From contig NZ_CP072913.1 of assembly GCF_017968885.1 (NCBI RefSeq), forward strand, positions 6,426,501 to 6,490,500: a stretch of DNA of 64,000 nt, in the 5' to 3' direction. Of this stretch, positions 8,724 through 17,681 are shown piece after piece (position 1 is the first letter of the stretch; each line of letters begins with the position of its first letter). The DNA comes from Pseudomonas sp. Tri1 (GTDB lineage Bacteria; Pseudomonadota; Gammaproteobacteria; Pseudomonadales; Pseudomonadaceae). The position numbers and the translations under genes are program-made. The notes beneath the pieces are model-generated. The model made no database searches and was not told where the DNA came from. It saw nothing but the letters and a program-made list of their open reading frames with translations.

Positions 8724-9305
8724 TTATTCGACGAAGCCGCCGACCGGAAAGGCCTCGCTACCACGCCAGCGCCGCACCGAGCGCTGGAAGAACAGACTGT
8801 TGGGCACCTGTACCATGGCGCTGCCAGTGCCGAGCTCCTCGGGTTCGATCAACGTGGTGTACAACAGGTTGATCGCCACCACGCGCCCCTTGATGCCGGG
8901 CTTGTCAGTAGTGTCCACCAGCTCGACCACATCCCCCAGGCGAAACGGGCCGACGGTGTAGATCAAGACGGCGCACAACAGGTTCGACAACACGCTCCAA
9001 ATGGCAAAGAACGCCACCGCGGCCACCGCGACGAAACCCGACAGCGCAGTCCACAGCACCGTGGCCGAGACACCGAGGCGTTCGAGCACCACCAGCACCG
9101 CGCTGCCCATGATCAACCAGCGCAGTATGCCCCGCAGGATAATGACCAACTGGGGTGGGAACGGGTAACGCTCACCCAGGCCTGTAAGAGTCCGTGCCAC
9201 GACCCGTTGCGCGACATAACCGGCCAACAGAATCAGCAGGATTTGCACACCGAGCCAGATCGGCTCGATCCACATGACAGGGACAGGCAACGCCAACGCT
9301 TCCAT
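8724..9305 (-). CDS. Small mechanosensitive (MscS family) ion channel
   Basis: Short MscS-type channel of 193 residues. Two or three membrane helices (about 10-30, 45-70 and 80-110) include the pore-lining glycine/alanine-rich stretch (SGFVAVAAVAFFAIWSVLSNLL). The MscS beta domain (FRLGDVVELVDTTDKPGIKGRVVAINLLYTTL) follows, and most of the usual C-terminal domain is absent. I chose the ATG at 9303-9305 because it overlaps the stop of yheS (TGATG), implying translational coupling. A longer frame would begin inside yheS. It probably relieves osmotic or lateral membrane stress. Confidence 0.88.
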   Translation of the reverse strand: MEALALPVPVMWIEPIWLGVQILLILLAGYVAQRVVARTLTGLGERYPFPPQLVIILRGILRWLIMGSAVLVVLERLGVSATVLWTALSGFVAVAAVAFFAIWSVLSNLLCAVLIYTVGPFRLGDVVELVDTTDKPGIKGRVVAINLLYTTLIEPEELGTGSAMVQVPNSLFFQRSVRRWRGSEAFPVGGFVE

Positions 9306-11215
9306 CAGGACAATGCCTCCAGCTCCGCTTGCAGGTTTTCCAGCAACTCCAAGGCTTGCATCCACGCCTCCTCAAGCTCCGCTTCCCGAACCTTCAGCCT
9401 GGCCTGCTCGGCCAACAGATCGCGCAACTCGTCCTTGCGCGCTGCCTCGTACAGACCGCTGTCGCCAAGGCTGGTTTCGATTTTCTGCAATTTTTCATGC
9501 AGCTTGCCCAGTTCGACTTCGAGCTTATCGGCCTCGCGCTTGTGCGGTGCCAACTGCTGACGCAACGCCGCTGCGGCTTGGCGCTGGGCTTTCTTGTCGG
9601 TCTTGTCCGGGTTGACGGGCGTGGTGCTGACAGGGGCGTTGCGCTGGCGATACTCCACCAGCCAGCGTGCGTAGTCTTCCAGGTCGCCGTCGAACTCTTC
9701 GACCTTGCCGTCGGCCACCAGGAAGAAATTGTCCGTGGTGCTCTTGAGCAAATGCCGATCGTGGGACACCACCAGCACTGCCCCGCTGAATTCCTGCAAG
9801 GCCATCGTCAGGGCCAGGCGCATTTCCAGGTCGAGGTGGTTGGTCGGTTCGTCGAGCAGCAACAGGTTCGGCCGGCCCCAGGCAATCAACGCCAGCGCCA
9901 GGCGCGCCTTTTCGCCGCCGGAGAAATTCAGCACCGGTTCGTCGATGCGCGCGCCACGGAAGTCGAAACCACCGAGGAAATCGCGCAGGACCTGCTCGCG
10001 CTCGGTCGGCGCCAGGCGTTGCAGATGCAACAGCGGGCTGGCCTTGGAATCCAGGGAGTCGAGTTGATGCTGGGCGAAGTAGCCGACCACGGTGTTCTCG
10101 CCCCGGGTCAGGCGCCCGGCCAGAGGCTCGAGTTCACCGGAGAGGTTTTTGATCAGGGTCGACTTACCGGCACCGTTGGGGCCGAGCAGGCCGATCCGCG
10201 CACCGGGGGTCAGTTGCAGCTTGACCTTCTCCAGCACGGTCTTGTCGCCATAACCCAGGCGCGCATCGGACAGGTCGATCAGCGGGCTGGAAATCTTGGT
10301 CGATTCGCGGAAGACAAAATCAAACGGCGAATCGACATGGGCCGCAGACAGCTCCTCCATCCGCTCCAGCGCCTTGATCCGGCTCTGGGCCTGGCGGGCC
10401 TTGGTGGCCTGGGCCTTGAAGCGGGCGATGTAGCTTTCCATGTGCGCACGCTGCGCCTGCTGCTTCTCGTAGGCCTGCTGTTGCTGGGCCAGGCGTTCGG
10501 CACGAGCGCGTTCGAAGGCGCTGTAGCCACCACGGTACAAGGTCAGCTTGCGTTGATCGACATGGGCTACGTGATCGACCACGGCGTCGAGGAAGTCACG
10601 GTCGTGGGATATCAGCAACAATGTGCCGGGGTAGCTCTTGAGCCAGTCTTCGAGCCAGATGATGGCGTCGAGGTCCAAGTGGTTGGTCGGTTCATCGAGC
10701 AGCAGTAAATCCGAGGGGCACATCAACGCCTGCGCCAGGTTCAGGCGCATCCGCCAGCCACCGGAGAAATCCCCGACCTGACGGTCCATCTGTTCATTGG
10801 TAAAACCCAGGCCAGCGAGCAATTTGCGCGCGCGGGCATCGGCGGTGTAACCGTCGGCGCTGTCGAGCTCCGAATGCAGACGGGCTTGGGCGGCACCGTC
10901 GTGGGCCGCTTCGGCGGCGGCCAGGTCGCGTTGAACCTGGCGCAGGCGTAGGTCGCCGTCGAGCACGTAGTCCACGGCCAGGCGCTCGAGGGTGTCGACC
11001 TCCTGGCGCATGTGGGCGATACGCCAATCGGCCGGCAGCAAGCAATCGCCCGAGTCCGGGTGCAGTTCGCCCCGTAGCAGGGCGAACAGGCTCGATTTGC
11101 CAGCGCCGTTGGCACCGATGAGGCCAGCTTTGTGGCCGGCGTGCAGGGTCAGCTCGGCGTCTTCTAGCAGACGTTGCGGGCCACGCTGTAAAGTCAGGTT
11201 CTGAAGTCGGATCAT
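9305..11215 (-). CDS. yheS: ABC-F family ATPase YheS
   Basis: Cytosolic ABC-F protein of 636 residues with two nucleotide-binding domains and no membrane part. Walker A motifs are GANGAGKSS and GPNGAGKST. Signatures are FSGGWRMRL and FSGGEKARL, each followed by LLLDEPTNHLDL. Between them lies the charged linker (RAERLAQQQQAYEKQQAQRA) that contacts the ribosome in ABC-F proteins. The C-terminus is a predicted coiled coil (about 540-636). ABC-F members act on the ribosome; YheS is thought to rescue stalled translation. The stop overlaps the downstream MscS gene. Confidence 0.93.
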   Translation of the reverse strand: MIRLQNLTLQRGPQRLLEDAELTLHAGHKAGLIGANGAGKSSLFALLRGELHPDSGDCLLPADWRIAHMRQEVDTLERLAVDYVLDGDLRLRQVQRDLAAAEAAHDGAAQARLHSELDSADGYTADARARKLLAGLGFTNEQMDRQVGDFSGGWRMRLNLAQALMCPSDLLLLDEPTNHLDLDAIIWLEDWLKSYPGTLLLISHDRDFLDAVVDHVAHVDQRKLTLYRGGYSAFERARAERLAQQQQAYEKQQAQRAHMESYIARFKAQATKARQAQSRIKALERMEELSAAHVDSPFDFVFRESTKISSPLIDLSDARLGYGDKTVLEKVKLQLTPGARIGLLGPNGAGKSTLIKNLSGELEPLAGRLTRGENTVVGYFAQHQLDSLDSKASPLLHLQRLAPTEREQVLRDFLGGFDFRGARIDEPVLNFSGGEKARLALALIAWGRPNLLLLDEPTNHLDLEMRLALTMALQEFSGAVLVVSHDRHLLKSTTDNFFLVADGKVEEFDGDLEDYARWLVEYRQRNAPVSTTPVNPDKTDKKAQRQAAAALRQQLAPHKREADKLEVELGKLHEKLQKIETSLGDSGLYEAARKDELRDLLAEQARLKVREAELEEAWMQALELLENLQAELEALS

Positions 11216-11265
11216 AATGGCGGCGGAGTCTACCAGCTTCGCTCACAACTGGCGCGAGTAGCACG

Positions 11266-11730
11266 ATGTCCCCTGACCTGTGGAGCTTTTCCCTCGACCT
11301 CTATGCCAAGCCCGGCGTGGAGCCGGCCTGCCTGGTGCTACAGAAGGCTGGTGCCAATGTCTGCCTGTTGCTTTGCGGCCTGTGGCTGGAACAGCGTGGC
11401 GTGGCCTGCAATGAACAGAGGCTGCAACAGCTTCGACAACTGGCGGAGCCTTGGGATACAGAGGTGGTAAAGCCGTTGCGCACGCTTCGTAGCCAATGGA
11501 AAGCCCGTGCCCTTCAAGACACAGCACTGCATAGCTTGCGCGAGCAGGTCAAGAAACTGGAGTTGGACGCCGAACAGCGCTTGCTGGAGCGCTTGCAGGC
11601 GACGACCGAGAATTGGCCTGGAGAACAACAGACAGGTTCAGCGCAATGGCTGCAAGGGCTGGCGGCGAGTGCCGAACCAGTGAACCGCGACGCGCTGCAT
11701 CAGCTGCGCGTCGCGGTGTCCGGCACTTAG
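11266..11730 (+). CDS. TIGR02444 family protein
   Basis: A 154-residue cytosolic protein of the TIGR02444 (DUF2390) family, found in pseudomonads and relatives, with no known function. The family signature is the N-terminus LWSFSLDLYAKPGVEPACLVLQ...NVCLLLCGLWL. The C-terminal half is helical and Gln/Leu-rich. Its stop (TAG, 11728-11730) overlaps the stop of the convergent algP by four bases. It is divergent from yheS with a 50-bp gap. Confidence 0.85.
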   Translation: MSPDLWSFSLDLYAKPGVEPACLVLQKAGANVCLLLCGLWLEQRGVACNEQRLQQLRQLAEPWDTEVVKPLRTLRSQWKARALQDTALHSLREQVKKLELDAEQRLLERLQATTENWPGEQQTGSAQWLQGLAASAEPVNRDALHQLRVAVSGT

Positions 11731-12905
11731 GAAGCGCTGGTTGGGGTGCTGGTGCTCGACACAGCGGAGGCGGATGGACTGGTCGCCGGAGCCGAAGTGC
11801 TGGCGGTTGGAGCAGGTGTCGCGGTCGGCGCCGGAGTCGAAGGCTTGGCGGCTGGCGCAGTCGAAGGTTTTGCGGCCGCTGGCTTTTTCACGGCAGGTTT
11901 TGCAGCCGGCTTGGCTGCAGGTTTTGCAGCGGCCGGCTTCACGGCAGCTGGCTTGGCGGCAGGTTTTGCCGCAGCTGGTTTGGCCGCGGGTTTAGCTGCA
12001 GCTTTGGCAGCAGCTGGTTTGGCCGCTGCTTTCACAGCAGGCTTGGCAGCAGCTGGTTTGGTCGCCGCTTTCACAGCCGGCTTGGCAGCAGCTGGTTTGG
12101 CAGCAGCAGTTTTGGTTGCCGCAGGCTTGGCAGCTGGCTTCGCCGCAGCGGGTTTGGCGGCAGGTTTTGCAGCCGCTTTAGCCGCAGGTTTGGCCGCGGC
12201 GGTTTTCGCAACTGCGGGTTTGGCAGCGGCGGTTTTAGCGACAGGCTTGGCGACAGCTTTCACAGCAGGCTTGGCAGCAACCGGCTTAGCGGCGGCCGTT
12301 TTTACCGCTGGCTTGGCGGCAGCTTTGACGGCTGGTTTTTTTGCCGCTGGTTTGGCAGCGCTGGCAGCGACCGACTTGGCAGCAGGTTTAGCCGCTGCTT
12401 TGGCCGGCGCTTTCACGGCTGGTTTAGCCGCCGCTTTGGCCGGTGCTTTTGCCGCGACAGGTTTAGCAGCCGGTTTCTTGGCCGATACAGCAGCAGGCTT
12501 GGCAGCACGAAGCGTCAGCGCCTTGCCCGCAGCTTCCTGCACGCGACCAACGCCTTGGGCCAGCTTCAGGCTTTCCTGGGCATCACGCTTGAGTTGCAGA
12601 ATATAGGTGCGGGTTTCGGACTGACGATCCTTCAAGGCATCGAGCAGGTCTTCGAGTTCTTTCACGACATCTTTGGCCTTGGCTTGTGCCTTGGCCTTGC
12701 CAGCGGTGGCTGCGTCTTGCAGTTTAGTGCGCGACTTGTGCAGTTTTTCCTGTGCTTTGCCGCGTTGTTTTTCCAGCTTGGCGAGCAGTTTTTCAGCATC
12801 AGCCAGGGCTTGGGAGCAGGCGTTTTCCAAATGTTCGAGCAAGCTGCCCGAAAGTTGTTGGAGCAAGTGCAACGGAGTGTTTACAGGCTTCTTGGTGGCC
12901 GACAT
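11727..12905 (-). CDS. algP: AlgP, histone-like alginate regulatory protein
   Basis: A 392-residue DNA-binding protein (AlgR3 in older work) whose C-terminal half resembles eukaryotic histone H1. The N-terminal about 130 residues form a helical, coiled-coil-like domain (LHLLQQLSGSLLEHLENACSQ...). The rest is a long run of Ala-Lys-Pro-Ala repeats, ending in a Pro/Thr/Ser-rich tail. P. aeruginosa AlgP (352 residues) affects algD expression and its repeat number varies between strains. The ATG has a strong ggaggt ribosome site. The repeats make this gene prone to slippage and assembly error. Confidence 0.93.
   Translation of the reverse strand: MSATKKPVNTPLHLLQQLSGSLLEHLENACSQALADAEKLLAKLEKQRGKAQEKLHKSRTKLQDAATAGKAKAQAKAKDVVKELEDLLDALKDRQSETRTYILQLKRDAQESLKLAQGVGRVQEAAGKALTLRAAKPAAVSAKKPAAKPVAAKAPAKAAAKPAVKAPAKAAAKPAAKSVAASAAKPAAKKPAVKAAAKPAVKTAAAKPVAAKPAVKAVAKPVAKTAAAKPAVAKTAAAKPAAKAAAKPAAKPAAAKPAAKPAATKTAAAKPAAAKPAVKAATKPAAAKPAVKAAAKPAAAKAAAKPAAKPAAAKPAAKPAAVKPAAAKPAAKPAAKPAVKKPAAAKPSTAPAAKPSTPAPTATPAPTASTSAPATSPSASAVSSTSTPTSAS
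11850..12490. repeat. Repeat tract encoding Lys-Pro-Ala-Ala units in algP
   Basis: About 640 bp of degenerate tandem repeats with 12-15 bp periods (units such as gcagctggtttggcc on the + strand) encode the AlgP tail. Opposite-strand frames stay open through it because of the codon bias, but they are Ala/Gly runs without gene-like features. Confidence 0.85.
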
Positions 12906-13096
12906 GGTTTACCTCCTGACTGACGTAAGTGCGGCTCATACTAGACCTCTGCTACAACCGCCGCTAGGGCATGTTGACACTACATAAGACGTTGCGTTGC
13001 AAGAGACGAAAAATCTTCTGCGCCAGTGCCCCGTCAATCCACCTTTATAGAGATCGGCACTGGCATAATTCCTCGATTCGAGGCCGGAGAGCACAC

Positions 13097-13762
13097 ATGT
13101 CGCGTCACCTTTTTTTATGCCTGTGCATGGTTTGCTCCATGGCCCAGGCTGTTGAAAAAACCAATGCAAACGATGCCCACGATCTGGCTTATAGCCTGGG
13201 CGCGAGCTTGGGTGAACGCCTGCGCCAGGACATGCCCGACCTGCAGATCCAAGCCTTGGTCGAAGGCCTGCAGCAGGCCTATCTGGGCAAGCCGCTGGCC
13301 CTGAAGGACGAGCGCATCGAACAGATCCTGGCCGCGCATCAGGCGCAATTGACGGCGCAGTCGACGACACCGCAGGTCGAAGTCGCATTGAAGACGGAAC
13401 AGAGATTTCTCAACGAGGAAAAAAACCGACCCGGCGTCCAGCAACTGGCAGACGGCATCCTGCTGACCGAGCTCAAGCCGGGCCACGGCGCCAAGGCCGG
13501 TCCGCACGGCAAGGTCCAGGTGCTGTATATCGGTCGGTTGCCAGACGGCACCGTATTCGATTCCAACCGCCAGGCGCAGTGGTTCAGCCTCGACAGTGTG
13601 ATTGACGGTTGGCGCAGCGCGTTGCCGCAAATGCCGGTCGGCGCGAAGTGGCGACTGGTGATTCCTTCGACCCTGGCTTATGGCGCCGAAGGTGCTGGGG
13701 ATGTGATCCCGCCCTTCACGCCACTGGTGTTTGAAATCGAGTTGCTGGGTGCGACGACCTGA
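13097..13762 (+). CDS. FKBP-type peptidyl-prolyl cis-trans isomerase
   Basis: Periplasmic prolyl isomerase of 221 residues with signal peptide (MSRHLFLCLCMVCSMAQA). An N-terminal helical dimerisation segment (HDLAYSLGASLGERLRQDMPDLQIQALVEGLQ) is followed by the FKBP catalytic domain (about 110-220), with VQVLYIGRLPDGTVFDSN and WRLVIPSTLAYGAEGAGDVIPPFTPLVFEIELL. I chose the ATG at 13097, preceded by ggaga, because an upstream in-frame ATG would bury the signal peptide. It lies between algP and algQ, as in P. aeruginosa (PA5254). It probably assists folding of exported proteins. Confidence 0.9.
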   Translation: MSRHLFLCLCMVCSMAQAVEKTNANDAHDLAYSLGASLGERLRQDMPDLQIQALVEGLQQAYLGKPLALKDERIEQILAAHQAQLTAQSTTPQVEVALKTEQRFLNEEKNRPGVQQLADGILLTELKPGHGAKAGPHGKVQVLYIGRLPDGTVFDSNRQAQWFSLDSVIDGWRSALPQMPVGAKWRLVIPSTLAYGAEGAGDVIPPFTPLVFEIELLGATT

Positions 13763-13780
13763 CGCGGCCCCAAACGAAAA

Positions 13781-13808
13781 ACGGTGCGCAAATGCGCACC
13801 GTTTTTTA
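13781..13808. terminator. Bidirectional intrinsic terminator, FKBP gene / algQ
   Basis: A perfect 10-bp stem (acggtgcgca / tgcgcaccgt, 13781-13790 and 13793-13802) is flanked by A- and T-runs. It lies between two convergent stops, so it can end both transcripts. Confidence 0.9.
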
Positions 13809-13822
13809 TTACCGCGAGCCCC

Positions 13823-14281
13823 TCAGGCCTGGACCGCAGCCTCTTCCTTGTGAGCGTTGTGCAGCACTTCGATCAGGCAGTCTTCCAGTTCGAAACGCTC
13901 GTGCAGCAAGCCGCCCAGCTCTTTGAATTTTTCCGCGACGCACTTGCCTTCATCACAAAGGTCGTTGAACGCCAGCAGCTTTTCGGTAATGACGTCGATG
14001 CGCGGGTAGATCTGCTCGGCGAGCTCCAGGCCACGCTTGTCGTTGAAGGCCTTGGCCTCGCCCGTCAGTTGTTCGTAGATCTCGAAATGGCCGGCAGACA
14101 CATAGTCGACCAGCACGCCGCAAAATTCCTGCAACGGCTTGCGGCTTTCGCCCAGCGCTTCAGGCTTGTCGCCGAGGGCATCATAGGCCCGAATCAGCTC
14201 GCGACGCTCCTGCAACCAGCGGTCGATCAGCAGATGCACCCCACCCCAGCGTTCCTGAGCATTCTGACAACTTTCGAGCAT
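13823..14281 (-). CDS. algQ: AlgQ (Rsd family), anti-sigma-70 regulator
   Basis: A 152-residue Rsd/AlgQ protein that binds region 4 of RpoD and so shifts RNA polymerase towards alternative sigma factors. In P. aeruginosa it stimulates alginate and siderophore genes. Visible family features are the N-terminal [30 protein letters not shown] helix, [30 protein letters not shown], and the acidic C-terminus. It is the last gene of the conserved alg/hem/dsbH cluster and ends at the shared terminator with the FKBP gene. Confidence 0.95.
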   Translation of the reverse strand: MLESCQNAQERWGGVHLLIDRWLQERRELIRAYDALGDKPEALGESRKPLQEFCGVLVDYVSAGHFEIYEQLTGEAKAFNDKRGLELAEQIYPRIDVITEKLLAFNDLCDEGKCVAEKFKELGGLLHERFELEDCLIEVLHNAHKEEAAVQA

Positions 14282-14387
14282 GGTGATTTCTTCCCTTGTG
14301 AGTCATGCCCCTCGCAGCCTGCATACGCCTGAAATGATCAGGAACAAGCCAGACACAACATGATCGAGCGGCACAATTCCAATAACA

Positions 14388-14413
14388 CGTGCGGGCCAGA
14401 TTATGCCCGCACG
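14388..14413. terminator. Hairpin between dsbH and algQ
   Basis: A perfect 9-bp stem (cgtgcgggc at 14388-14396, gcccgcacg at 14405-14413) lies just after dsbH. It is followed on the minus strand by only a short T-rich stretch, so it may attenuate rather than fully stop transcription into algQ. Confidence 0.45.
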
Positions 14414-14457
14414 ACAACCGCTTCAAGGTACGCAGGAGATAAAGTTCATACAAGTGT

Positions 14458-15000
14458 TTAATCCAAGGCCCGGACCAGCTGCGACGTATCGCCGCTGAGC
14501 GGTCGTACCAGAGCATTCCAGACAAGGCGCAGCAGCAGATAGGTCATCGCACTGGACACCGCAAGAAAAAACAACAGGCTCCACTCAGGGATGCTCAGGT
14601 CGAACAACGTCCAAGTGATGTTCGCGCAGTCCACCGCACCGTCGAGGACGCGATGCACGGCACACCACCAGGAATCCGCCCTCTGCTGCTGCGCAATACA
14701 ATCAGGTAGCGACTCGAAAGATGCGCTCTGCACCAGAACCTGGCGCCATGCCAGGGTCATGCCCCCCGACGCGAAAACCAACCCCATCACCCCGTAGCCA
14801 ATGCTGCCTCTTTGGCCCGGGCCGTGTACGCAGGCCACGAGGCTATTCACCAGAAACAGCAGCAGACACAACCGCTGCAAAACACACAGGCTGCAAGGTG
14901 TCAGTCCGACTGCATATTCCAGATAGCTGGCGATGCCCAAAGCCAGGGCTGCGGCGATGGAAGCCATGAGAAACAAGAAGCGTGAGCTGGCCAAAGGCAT
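14458..15000 (-). CDS. dsbH: Disulfide bond formation protein B homologue DsbH
   Basis: Inner-membrane quinone-linked thiol oxidase of the DsbB family, 180 residues, with four hydrophobic helices. The CXXC that contacts quinone is Cys36/Cys39 (CSLC). The second periplasmic loop holds Cys101, Cys113 and Cys125, any two of which may be the pair that oxidises DsbA. In P. aeruginosa the homologue in this position (PA5256) is named DsbH, one of two DsbB paralogues. The following gene is algQ. The start ATG follows an agagg-like site. Confidence 0.9.
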   Translation of the reverse strand: MPLASSRFLFLMASIAAALALGIASYLEYAVGLTPCSLCVLQRLCLLLFLVNSLVACVHGPGQRGSIGYGVMGLVFASGGMTLAWRQVLVQSASFESLPDCIAQQQRADSWWCAVHRVLDGAVDCANITWTLFDLSIPEWSLLFFLAVSSAMTYLLLRLVWNALVRPLSGDTSQLVRALD

Positions 15001-15303
15001 GGCGGTTCCGTAACAAAAGAGACAAGCAGTTACGGTAGAGGAAAGCCCTCGGGCCTTTCAAGGCGGGCCTGGGCAGACACTTCACCAAGGGTGTAGGGAA
15101 TTCCCGACAGGCACGAGGGGATTGCGCGCAGTCAGCTGTAGGACTTTACTGACGGCATTGCCAAAGCCCCTAAACCGGACCGGTATTCGCAACCGCTGGC
15201 TCAAGGGCGGCACCTGTCTGAACTGGGAACAGGGGGTGGACCTTGTGGCGAGTGCCCTCGCCACAATGATTCATTCCATTTTCAAGAACGACTCATACCC
15301 ATC
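15001..15303. other. Intergenic region, hemY to dsbH
   Basis: These 303 bp separate hemY from dsbH on the minus strand. They contain one degenerate REP-like palindrome at 15244-15265 (tgtggcgag...ctcgccaca) and presumably the dsbH promoter, which I cannot place with confidence. No gene-like frame was found. Confidence 0.5.
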
Positions 15304-16551
15304 TCAAGTGGACAAGACCTGAGCCGGGACCGGCAAAGGCGCGGCGAGAAGACGCTCGTCCAATAGCCCCAAGCCTTCCTGGAACAACTGATTGCTGCGC
15401 TCGGCATCGCCCAGTTGTGCCAGCAGCCGCGCCAGTTCGGCACAAGCTTCGGGGTTGCGCTGGACCCGCAAACTGCTCTCCAGATAATCGCGCGCCTTGC
15501 CCCACAAACTGTTCTGCAGGCACAGGCGCCCCAGGGTCAGCAGCAAGCTCGGATCGGCCGGATGATCCTTGAGCCAGCTTTCGGCCGTCTGCAATTGTCG
15601 ACTCGGATCATTGCCGCGGACCAACCCGTACAGGCGCGCCAGGTGACTGTCGTAGTGACGCTTGAGCGCGGCTCGCAGCACCTCTTCAGCCTCGACCTGG
15701 GCCCCTAGCTGCCGCAGTTGCTCGGCATAGGCCAGTACCAGCGCTGGCTCCTGACGCTGCGCCGAGGTCAGTTGTTGCCAGGCACGATTGAGCGACTGCA
15801 AGCCGACGCTACCGTCTTCTTCACGATGGGCCGCCAGTGTGAGATTTTCGCCCCACGCCCGGCGCTCAAGTTCAGTCAGTTCACTGGCTGGCAGGACTTT
15901 GTCCTTGCGCAGTTCCGGCAACAGCCGAATCACCGCCGACCAGTCGCCGCGCTGCTGATGCAGGCGCTGCAACTGACGCAGGGTCTGGGCGTTATGGGGA
16001 TGGCGTTCATGCATGGCCTGCAACGTGCTCAATGCGCCGTCGGTGTCGCCACGGTCCGTCTGCAGTTGTGCGTGAGTCAGCGCAATGGCCAGTTCTGCCT
16101 GGGGCTGACGCTCCAGGGCACGTTCCAGCAAACTGTCGCTCTGCTCGTAAAGACCTTGCTCATTGGCCGCACGGGCCGCGCCGAGGTAATACAGCAATGG
16201 TTGACGCTCGGCTTCAGCGGCGCGATGCAAGTGCCGTTGGGCGCTGGCCCAGCGACCTTCGGCCAGGTCCAGTTGACCATGCTCGATTGCCACTTGCACA
16301 CGACGACTGCGGTTGCGCCGCGACCATGGGTTGACCACGCCGCCAGAGGTGGTCACCAGCCCGATCAAGGCGCTCACACCTCGCCACAGCAGCCAGAGCA
16401 CCGCCACCAGCGCCAGGGTGACCCACAGGCCGGCTTCGTAACGAAAGTTCTTGTACGCCACCAGCACGTAACCCGAATGCTCGGCAATCGCCACGCCCAG
16501 CAACGCGGCGGCAGCGATGACCACGAACAGAATCACGTAGAGACGTTTCAT
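15304..16551 (-). CDS. hemY: Haem biosynthesis protein HemY
   Basis: Inner-membrane protein of 415 residues. Two N-terminal membrane helices (about 4-24 and 40-62) are followed by a cytosolic or periplasmic domain of tetratricopeptide-like helices (AAEAERQPLLYYLGAARAANEQGLYEQSDSLL). HemY belongs to the hemCDXY cluster in gammaproteobacteria but has no demonstrated enzymatic role and is unrelated to the Bacillus protoporphyrinogen oxidase of the same name. Its ATG overlaps the hemX stop (ATGA), so it is translationally coupled to the rest of the operon. Confidence 0.92.
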   Translation of the reverse strand: MKRLYVILFVVIAAAALLGVAIAEHSGYVLVAYKNFRYEAGLWVTLALVAVLWLLWRGVSALIGLVTTSGGVVNPWSRRNRSRRVQVAIEHGQLDLAEGRWASAQRHLHRAAEAERQPLLYYLGAARAANEQGLYEQSDSLLERALERQPQAELAIALTHAQLQTDRGDTDGALSTLQAMHERHPHNAQTLRQLQRLHQQRGDWSAVIRLLPELRKDKVLPASELTELERRAWGENLTLAAHREEDGSVGLQSLNRAWQQLTSAQRQEPALVLAYAEQLRQLGAQVEAEEVLRAALKRHYDSHLARLYGLVRGNDPSRQLQTAESWLKDHPADPSLLLTLGRLCLQNSLWGKARDYLESSLRVQRNPEACAELARLLAQLGDAERSNQLFQEGLGLLDERLLAAPLPVPAQVLST

Positions 16552-17681
16552 GGCGCGCCTCCCTGCTCACCCGATTTGGGCAGTGGCTTGACCGACTCTT
16601 CGACATTCAGGTTGCGGCGTTCGAGGTAAGCCTGGACGCTGCTCAGGGTGCCCGTCAGGTCTGGCGTGACCACCGTGACCGGTTGCTTGCTCAGCTCAGA
16701 CACTCGCTCGAGCATGACTTTGCTTTGCGGATTGTCCTGATTGAAGTTGTTCCTGAGCACATCGCGCGCTTCGGTCAGTGCCTGGGTGTAGACCGCTGCC
16801 TGACCGTTGAGGGCGGCCCATTGTGCTTGCTCCAGCGCCAGACTCAACGCCAGGCGTACTTGCATCAAGCTCTGCCCGGCCAGAAGTGGACGGACGTTCT
16901 CGTCAGCATTGAAATCGATGCGGATATAGCGCGAGATCTGATCCCACCACTGCGCCCATCGGCTGGCACCATCGCCATCGGCGGTCAGGCCCAGCAGGGA
17001 TTCACCACGGTCCTTGTATTCGGGTGCCAACTCGCTGAGTTGCAACACCTGATCACGCAGGGCCCCCAGTTGCAGGAACAGCCCGGTGCGATCCGGCTGT
17101 TCGGTGCTGCGCAACGCCGCGAGGGACTTGGCCAGTTGCTCACGGGCAGCGAACGAGCCTGGATCGTTCTGCTCACGCAGGATTTCGTCAGCGCCCTGGA
17201 CCAGTGCCTGGGCACTGCTGATGTCTTGCAGGGCGGAAAGACGCAGGCTGGCCAGGCGCAACAGATGCTCGGCTTCAGCCAGGCGCCAGTCCTTGCGGCT
17301 GGCACCGAGCACAGTTTCCAGGCGCTGGTTCAGGCGTTGCTGGTCGCCCTGCAACTGGGCGACCTGACGCCGCCGCTCCTCCAGCTCTTCGGCCGGCGGC
17401 AACTGCGCCAGCCGTTCACTCAAGCGTTGTTCATTGAGCTTGAGGGTCTGGGCCTGATCATTGAGCGCCTGGACCTGGGAGGACTGCTGCTGGTTATTGG
17501 CTTGCAGATGACGCACCTGCCACACACCCCAGCCACCCACGGCCACGCCGGCAGCCCCCAACAACAACGCGACAATGGCCAGCCCGTTGCTGCGACGCGG
17601 CGCCATCGGAACCGGGTTTTCAACCGGCGCAACGATCGCTGGCTGGTCTTGATCTTCTTTTGGCAAGGCTGTTTCGCTCAC
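16548..17681 (-). CDS. hemX: HemX translated from its own internal start
   Basis: Candidate separate product of 377 residues starting at the GTG at 17679-17681 ([12 protein letters not shown]...), the usual start region of pseudomonad HemX. The site AAAGGA lies 8 bases upstream. It has one membrane helix near residues 30-50 and then a coiled coil and helical domain. Members are often annotated as uroporphyrinogen-III C-methyltransferase, but nothing here shows a methyltransferase motif. Whether it is made separately or only as part of the HemD fusion depends on the reading-frame question at about 17700-17710. Confidence 0.6.
   Translation of the reverse strand: MSETALPKEDQDQPAIVAPVENPVPMAPRRSNGLAIVALLLGAAGVAVGGWGVWQVRHLQANNQQQSSQVQALNDQAQTLKLNEQRLSERLAQLPPAEELEERRRQVAQLQGDQQRLNQRLETVLGASRKDWRLAEAEHLLRLASLRLSALQDISSAQALVQGADEILREQNDPGSFAAREQLAKSLAALRSTEQPDRTGLFLQLGALRDQVLQLSELAPEYKDRGESLLGLTADGDGASRWAQWWDQISRYIRIDFNADENVRPLLAGQSLMQVRLALSLALEQAQWAALNGQAAVYTQALTEARDVLRNNFNQDNPQSKVMLERVSELSKQPVTVVTPDLTGTLSSVQAYLERRNLNVEESVKPLPKSGEQGGAP

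Noticed and set aside
11746..12923. Long open frames on the + strand opposite algP
   Set aside because: They are Ala/Gly or Gly/Ser/Arg runs forced by the repeat and codon bias of algP; no ribosome site or family features.
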